The notes beneath the pieces were generated by a model. That model was not told the DNA's origin. It worked only from the letters and a program-made list of their open reading frames with translations, and did not search any database. The position numbers and the translations under genes are program-made. From NCBI GenBank assembly GCA_010645155.1, contig JAAGOF010000075.1:165533-229532 (forward strand): 64,000 bases of DNA, written 5' to 3'. The stretch comes from Tigriopus japonicus. Lineage: Eukaryota > Arthropoda > Copepoda > Harpacticoida > Harpacticidae. This document shows positions 58,543-64,000 of this stretch, piece by piece; position 1 is the stretch's first letter, and each line of letters begins with the position of its first letter.

Positions 58543-58744
58543 GTGATCAATGTCAATGATTTTGTACAAGATTTGTCAATAAAAAAATTTCGTCAAAACA
58601 TCAGAAGATTTAAAGAATTAAAACTGTACTGGAAATTGTATATGGATTGTATGGCATACCGTCCATGTGCTCAACAACATTTTTTGAACATCATTTTAAT
58701 TTGAAGTCTCATTGTGCCTTTTTCTGCTTTTGAATTCCTTATCT

Positions 58745-59150
58745 TGTGACTTTTTACCGTGACCTATTTACTGTGACCTTTTTACCGTGAACTATTTACT
58801 GTGACCTTTTTACCGTGACCTTTTTTAACGTGACCTATTTACTGTGACCTTTTTACCGTGACTTATTTACTGTGACCTTTTTACCGTGAACTATTTACTG
58901 TGACCTTTTTACCGTGACCTTTTTACCTTGAGACCTTTTTACCTTGTCACCTTTTTACCTTGTGACCTTTTTACCTTGTCACCTTTTTACCCTATGATTT
59001 TTAACCGTGACCTATTTACTGTGACCTTTTTACTGTGATCTTTTTACCGTGACCATTTACCTTGTGACCTTTCTACCGTGACCTATTTACCTTGTGACCT
59101 ATTACTGGGACCTATTCACCGTGACCTTTCTACATTGTGACCTATTTACC
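58745..59150 (+). repeat. Minisatellite of GTGACCTTTTTACC-type units
   Basis: About 400 bp of 13-15-bp units alternating GTGACCTATTTACT, GTGACCTTTTTACC and variants (CTTGTGACC, CTTGTCACC). Interrupted and diverged toward the right. Non-coding. Confidence 0.9.
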
Positions 59151-61127
59151 GCGCGCCTCGAGGTTTTGGGGATTTATCTTTGAAGTAGCATAAAAGGTGG
59201 CTAGACCAATCGATCATTGGGCACAAACACTAAAAATTGCGGATTTTTGGTTCCAAACATTATCGTTGGAAGCGTTGGGTCAACAGAAAGTTGCCTTGAA
59301 CTTTAACACATTTCATCAGAATACCAAATGACTTAAATCAAGCATTGCTCTCAAAGCAATGCAATGGGTGATTTTTAGATCAAAATTAGCTTTTTGGTTA
59401 CTACTAAAGAATCTTTAGTTACTACTACGAAAGAGGAGACAAAAAAAAATACACTGAATGCAAAAAGAGTGTTGCCCATGTGTAAGATGAAAGAGCAAAA
59501 TGAGCAAATAAAGAAAAGAAAAATATTGCAAAATGTGCTTACTTACCTTCATATTTTTTTCTTCTTTTTCTTCCCTCTTTTTCACCTTTTTGTAATTCCA
59601 ATCTCTCCCTTCCCTCTAATGGACAGGTCGTTTGACTTGTTTTTTGACATGTGAGCAAACAGCCCGCAGAACTCAAAAAACATTGTACTGAACTCTTACA
59701 CAAATTACGAGACACTGAGTTAAATGGGTGGACTTACTAGCGCACTCCTGTATGAGCATTGGGTGATCTCTACAGAGACTTGTGGCTAGTTTAAAACAAA
59801 CAATGCAATATAGAATCGTAAATTATCACAATAAAATCAAGAATTCAATTGAAGTAAAGCTAGTTTACTTAGTCCAAAAACATCCAAAAACATGTAACAA
59901 TATCGACACAATTGACTGAGAACAATGTGAGTGATTTATTTTGATGGTGCCAAAATAATCTTGAAAAAGGGAAATTATTTGAAAAAAACTCTGTTTTATT
60001 CGCCCCAAAATGTTTTGCGTTCTGATCTTTTCATAAATTATTCAGTTGGATAATGGGACATGACTAGAGCAAGACAAAAAAGTACAAAAAACAAGGAAAA
60101 AAGGTTTTTAAAAAGTTAGAAAAAAACGGCGAAAAAGTTTTTATAAAAATGGCAAATCTAAGCTTTTACGCTTATTCAAGTACGTCTACGCTACGAAATC
60201 AATGGATATCTGGAACCAGGGCCGGTATTCTCACCTAGTACTTGGTACTTGAAGTAAGACTTCAAGTACGAAGTTGCTACATGGAAGTAGGACTTCAAGT
60301 CCCAGGAATGAGTTGAGAAAACGGGCCCAGGTAGTACTTCAATGTGTTGTAAAGAGTACCATGCATTGTAATGATGGAAAAGTTTAGATAATTGTTATTA
60401 TTGATTAATTACTTTGGGAACTCCATTGCAAGGCTGAAGTTCTACTGTGCATATTCAACTATCTACACTTCATAAAAAGTCAACCATGAATAAAAAAGGT
60501 ACTTTCTTGACATCATGTTCGTTAAAAAAGCTCCATTTTAAATTCCCTCAGTCTTGCTCCTGCATATGAACTCTCCATTAAGTGAACTATATTCGTTATA
60601 GGTGTTCTGTTCAACTGTAAGAGTTGTAAACAATTAGATCATTGGAGCTAAGGTAGTTCGAAGAATTCTTCGTAAATTTTTTGGAGGAGGTACATCCAAT
60701 TCTAATATTTTTGGTCTTACAACGTCATATTTCGTACCCTTTCAAAAGCTTGTTATGAATGAGATTTTGAAAAATTGTAACAGAGAAATGAGTTTGTTTT
60801 GAGAAAATGGTATGCACAAATAATTATATATTTTCAGTTTGTCAGAAAGGTTTCCAAAAGCTATTAGAAAATGTTTGTATGGTTTGATTTAACGCCAATA
60901 AAATTCGAGATCAAAGCGATTTTAGAGGTTAAACATGTAAGTTTTCGTTATTATCCTTGGACTTGAAAAGCAAAAGACGCAAAGGGTCCAAAAGAGGCAG
61001 TAAGCTACAAATGTTGCTAAAAAAGTAAAAAACCCTTTTTTTATGGAAAAAGTCAAATCTATCAACAAAGGCAAAAAAGTGAAAGAAAAAAGATTTTCTA
61101 CCTTTTAAATTTTTTATCCTTCCTCTA
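59151..61127. other. No supported gene
   Basis: 60940-61080 repeats a segment related to 18600-18660. 60218-60330 has imperfect inverted ends (AGGGCCGGTATTCTCA; inverse of TGAGAAAACGGGCCCA) around CTTGAAGTAC-type palindromes and may be a MITE of about 110 bp. Confidence 0.35.
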
Positions 61128-62242
61128 GACATGACAAAGGTGGCTTCCAGTGAGCTTTTTAAATCATACCGCTATCGGCAAAAGAGGACCATTGAGTGTG
61201 TTGAGTTGCTCAGCCCATTTTAGTCAATTCAAGTTGTTTTTTTCCATTTTAGCGTCCAGTCAATAATTCTAGGTCCATGGAAACGATATTTTTTTACGTC
61301 TAGATACCTCTGCTTACACTTGGTTGATAATACGCTCATTTTATCTACTAGAAAATGAGAAGTTTGAAATCATGTTTTACCAGAAAGAAGCATTAAAAAC
61401 TCATTCATTTCTCTTTTTGGAAGCATTATAAAATATTGATATGATTCTTTAGAACCCACTGAACAAATTAGCATCTTTACATTATTGCTTGGATCAATGT
61501 GAAGTCCTATTTTTGCAAAAGAACAAGCCTTGGTTAATTTCTGTTAATTCTATCACCATAAAAATGAATTTTGCATTTTATTGATCCAATTCCAGCCAAG
61601 GTATCTTAATGTGAAATATCAATCGTTTCCTGGGACCTAGATTCATTGAATGGACGCCTAAATGGGCAAAAAATTGGATTCGCCAAAACGGACTGAGCAA
61701 CGCAGCGCAGCCAACAGCCTTGTTTTGCCAATGAAGAATGTTAATTGAAGGTTACAAAAATAGCCACTAGATGGAGCCAAAACAGGGGCAAAGTCCCTTG
61801 ATTTCAGATCTATCCTCAACTTTGATTTGTTACCAAAAGTGCACCTTTCATCTTAAAATGGATTTCTCTTCATATTTCGAATCTTTTGGAGCTCAGCTAC
61901 GATATTGTTGTGTTCAAACAGTAAAACGTGACGCTGAGTAATCACAAATTGAGGCTAAATATTTACCAGAAGTACCCATAAATGTTTCTTTCTCAAGATG
62001 GCGCTAATTGTCATTTTTCTCTTTGATGAAGCTCAATGAGCTCAGCTTTGCTTCCTTAAGAGGGCTTGCTCTGACGGCAGAGTTGTTCATTTTGAGAACA
62101 AGAGAGGGCACCCTAGTAGGATGTGTTAAGGGCATGCTAAATCATGTAAGAGCCATCTAGGTGAAGTGTATGCTAGTTTTCTTTAAAATCCTAAATAGCG
62201 GTATGATTTAAAACGCTCACCTGAAGCAACCTTTGTCATGTC
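61128..62242. mobile_element. TIR element of about 1.1 kb, family of the window-start copy
   Basis: Terminal inverted repeats of about 48 bp: GACATGACAAAGGTGGCTTC...AAATCATACCGCTAT at the left and its near-inverse at the right. Subterminal AAATGGGCTGAGCAAC on the left arm (inverted, 61205-61225) is matched internally by CGGACTGAGCAAC at 61689. No transposase. No convincing target duplication. Confidence 0.7.
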
Positions 62243-62763
62243 CCATTGGGCACTTAAGCCTATAAAAAGGAGACATTTGTCAACATAGACTTAATTGATT
62301 AAGTTCAAATTAGAACTCATTTCTCCAAAAGGTTCTGTCTTCAAAAGGGCTTCAATTCTGGTTGCAACCCAAGCAGACTATCGATCTGCATTGCGTCTCG
62401 TCCTCAAACCATGCATGATTATGAGATCTTTACTATACGGAGCCTTTCCATTTCATCTATTTCTAACAATTTGGTTGTTCCCCAATAGTACAGGCCATGT
62501 CGTCACAAAGCTACCTGTTAACCCGTGACAGCCAGCATGGTGGGGCTTTCTTGAATAATACATGCGGTTGTCGTCAAAAAACTTGGGGAAGATCGAAGCC
62601 AACATTAGCGAGGAAAGCTCCTCGCTCGCCGTATTCTTTCGCATACGTCCAGTGTTAAAAGCTTCTGTCGACTGTGTCAGTCCAAAGTGGGCACGAAATA
62701 TCGACTTTTTCCTCTTCAAGATGAAGTTTGGACCAACTTGAAACAACCTTGACGCTCCAAAAC
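62243..62763 (+). promoter_or_regulatory. 5' flank of the GPCR gene
   Basis: Region between the TIR element and the start codon. CCTATAAAAAGGAG at 62260-62273 is a good TATA-box candidate about 490 bp upstream of the ATG. No initiator or upstream exon could be confirmed. Confidence 0.3.
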
Positions 62764-64000
62764 ATGGAGTGGACCAAATCAAGTGCCGTATTGGTATTAA
62801 CATCCTTGGGTTGGATGGACCAAGTCCAAGGGGATACCAAACACATTTCCATTACTTTCATATGGGTCAATGGCTCATTAGTACCTGTGACTAGTTCGGT
62901 GGAGCAAAAAGATTCCTCCGGGCCCAACATCTCGGGCACCATCATACAAGTATTCTTTATGATCGTTATCTTCATCGTGGGTGTGATCGGGAACATGTTC
63001 ATGACTGGCACAATCTGGTCCAGTATTACGTTGCATCGATTACCGTTCAACATTTTGTTGTTGAACCTTGGCCTCATTTGCCTCTTGGAGTGTCTATTGA
63101 ATGTGATGCTTTCGGCTGTTTATCTCATTTTCGAGCCTTGGAACTTTGGATCCGTCGTTTGTATGCTCAATTCATTCTTCATGGAGGTCCTTCCTGTGAT
63201 GTACACCTTCATGCTAGTCAATTTGTGCTTCGATCGGGCTTTGGCACTCCGAAATCCTCTTCAATACAAGAAATCCATCCTCAAAGCCAGGATGATTAAG
63301 TGTTATTTATTGTTCATTTGGTTATTAGCCGTTTTGTCGGCCTCGCCAGTTTTAGTCAATGTCTTGGAAAATTGGCCGTTTCCGGTTCGGTACAGTTGTC
63401 AGGTAAAGAGAAAAAAAGCCCTACTGTGTGATTTGCAATAATCTTGAGGTACCACATAAAGGAACCACTTATCTCATTTCAGCCCATGCATGAGCTGTCC
63501 GTGTTCTACGGAATCTTAACTGGAATCGTTTGTTACCTCGTGTGTTGGTTGGCCATGATCGTGGCTATGACATTAATTCAGAGGTACATAACCAGTGAGA
63601 AACGGAAAGAACGGAAAGCTATGAGGGGTCAACAGGGCAAATTTTCGACTCATACGGCTTTCTTCTTCGCGAATGCTCATTTGTGGAACGAGCTTAAGAA
63701 TGTGATGCTCATTAGTGTGCTACTCATCATGTACTTACTCTTACTGGGTCCATACATAGTCAGGACCAAAGTGGACCAGATAACGCAGGTAATGAACGAA
63801 TCTATGGGGTCATTCGGTCATTTATTTACTGTTAATTGATGCATTACTCTTGTTTCAGGTGTATGACTATGACTATTACCGCAATCTCACATTGACTCAT
63901 TATGTGAAGACTCCAAGTTCAAATACCACCACCACAGCAACAACTACTTCCAATCCCACGCTAACAGAACCACCAGCCTCATCTACACCCACTAATAATG
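62764..64000 (+). CDS. Rhodopsin-type GPCR, 5' part (exons 1-3)
   Basis: Exons 62764-63402, 63483-63788, 63859-64000 (runs off the window). Introns of 80 and 70 bp, both GT-AG and phase 0. The start chosen is ATG 62764 (AAAACATGG context); the frame is open farther upstream but has no ATG there. The extracellular N-terminus has N-glycosylation sites (NGS, NIS). TM1 includes IVGVIGNMFM (GN motif). TM2 NLGLICLLECLLN lacks the usual acidic residue. TM3 follows a conserved Cys and ends CFDRALALRNPLQY, so the DRY motif is DRA. TM4 is CYLLFIWLLAVLSASPVL, with a Cys in loop 2 (RYSCQ). TM5 is YGILTGIVCYLVCWLAMIVA, then a basic loop, then TM6 NVMLISVLLIMYLLLLGPYI. A Thr/Ser/Pro-rich stretch follows TM6 and is unusually long for the third extracellular loop. 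Ligand unknown; TM7 is outside. Confidence 0.85.

Overview
The window looks like nuclear DNA of an invertebrate animal, most likely an arthropod. A crustacean such as a copepod would fit, but nothing here proves it. Reasons: spliced genes with short GT-AG introns, multi-domain lectin-type proteins built from sushi (CCP), PAN/apple, galectin-like, discoidin-like and fibrinogen-related domains, a family A GPCR, an RNF26-like RING ligase, and a dense load of Ty3/Gypsy, non-LTR, Tc1/mariner-maT, pogo-like and hAT-like elements. Base composition is AT-rich. The Gypsy element is visibly more GC-rich than its surroundings.

Layout. 1-4218: intergenic repeats, including the tail of a terminal-inverted-repeat element at the very start. 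4219-19807: a minus-strand cluster of secreted or membrane lectin-like genes. Block B (13647-19807, 12 exons) reads CCP repeats, PAN/apple, discoidin-like, fibrinogen-related domain and a C-terminal hydrophobic tail with a stop codon. Block A (9304-13082, 12 exons) reads CCP repeats with a galectin-like domain apparently inserted inside one CCP. Block C (4219-5847, 5 exons) is an exon-for-exon copy of the first five exons of B, with identical exon lengths and phases. Mobile debris (6951-8610) separates A from C, so C may be the continuation of A or a separate truncated gene. 21694-22990: decayed non-LTR retrotransposon. 23291-23798: last two exons of a small multi-pass membrane protein (minus). 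26652-27824: RNF26-like RING ligase (plus), tail-to-tail with the last five exons of an unrecognised gene (27913-28773, minus). 28843-29929: large foldback element. 30602-31591: hAT-like element. 32100-32646: two exons of a membrane protein beside a 59-base assembly gap.

33824-34199: small mariner-type MITE. 36917-41664: a complete, very young Ty3/Gypsy element with apparently identical 155-bp LTRs. 43751-51259: a roughly 2.9-kb inverted-repeat DNA element that has received an inverted copy of itself, followed by a hAT-like insertion (49129-50477) and a palindromic insertion (47978-48262). 52600-52900: tRNA-derived SINE. 53179-54490: maT-type (DD37D) mariner with one internal stop. 54647-54804: pogo-like MITE. 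57326-58542: another hAT-like element carrying a 32-bp minisatellite. 58745-59150: a 14-bp-type minisatellite. 61128-62242: terminal-inverted-repeat element. 62764-64000: 5' part of a GPCR gene (plus) that runs off the window.

The most interesting biology is the modular lectin cluster, which looks like a tandemly evolving recognition-receptor family. The most interesting genome structure is the self-nested transposon. Exon boundaries were assigned by eye from splice consensus and phase consistency. No similarity search was run.
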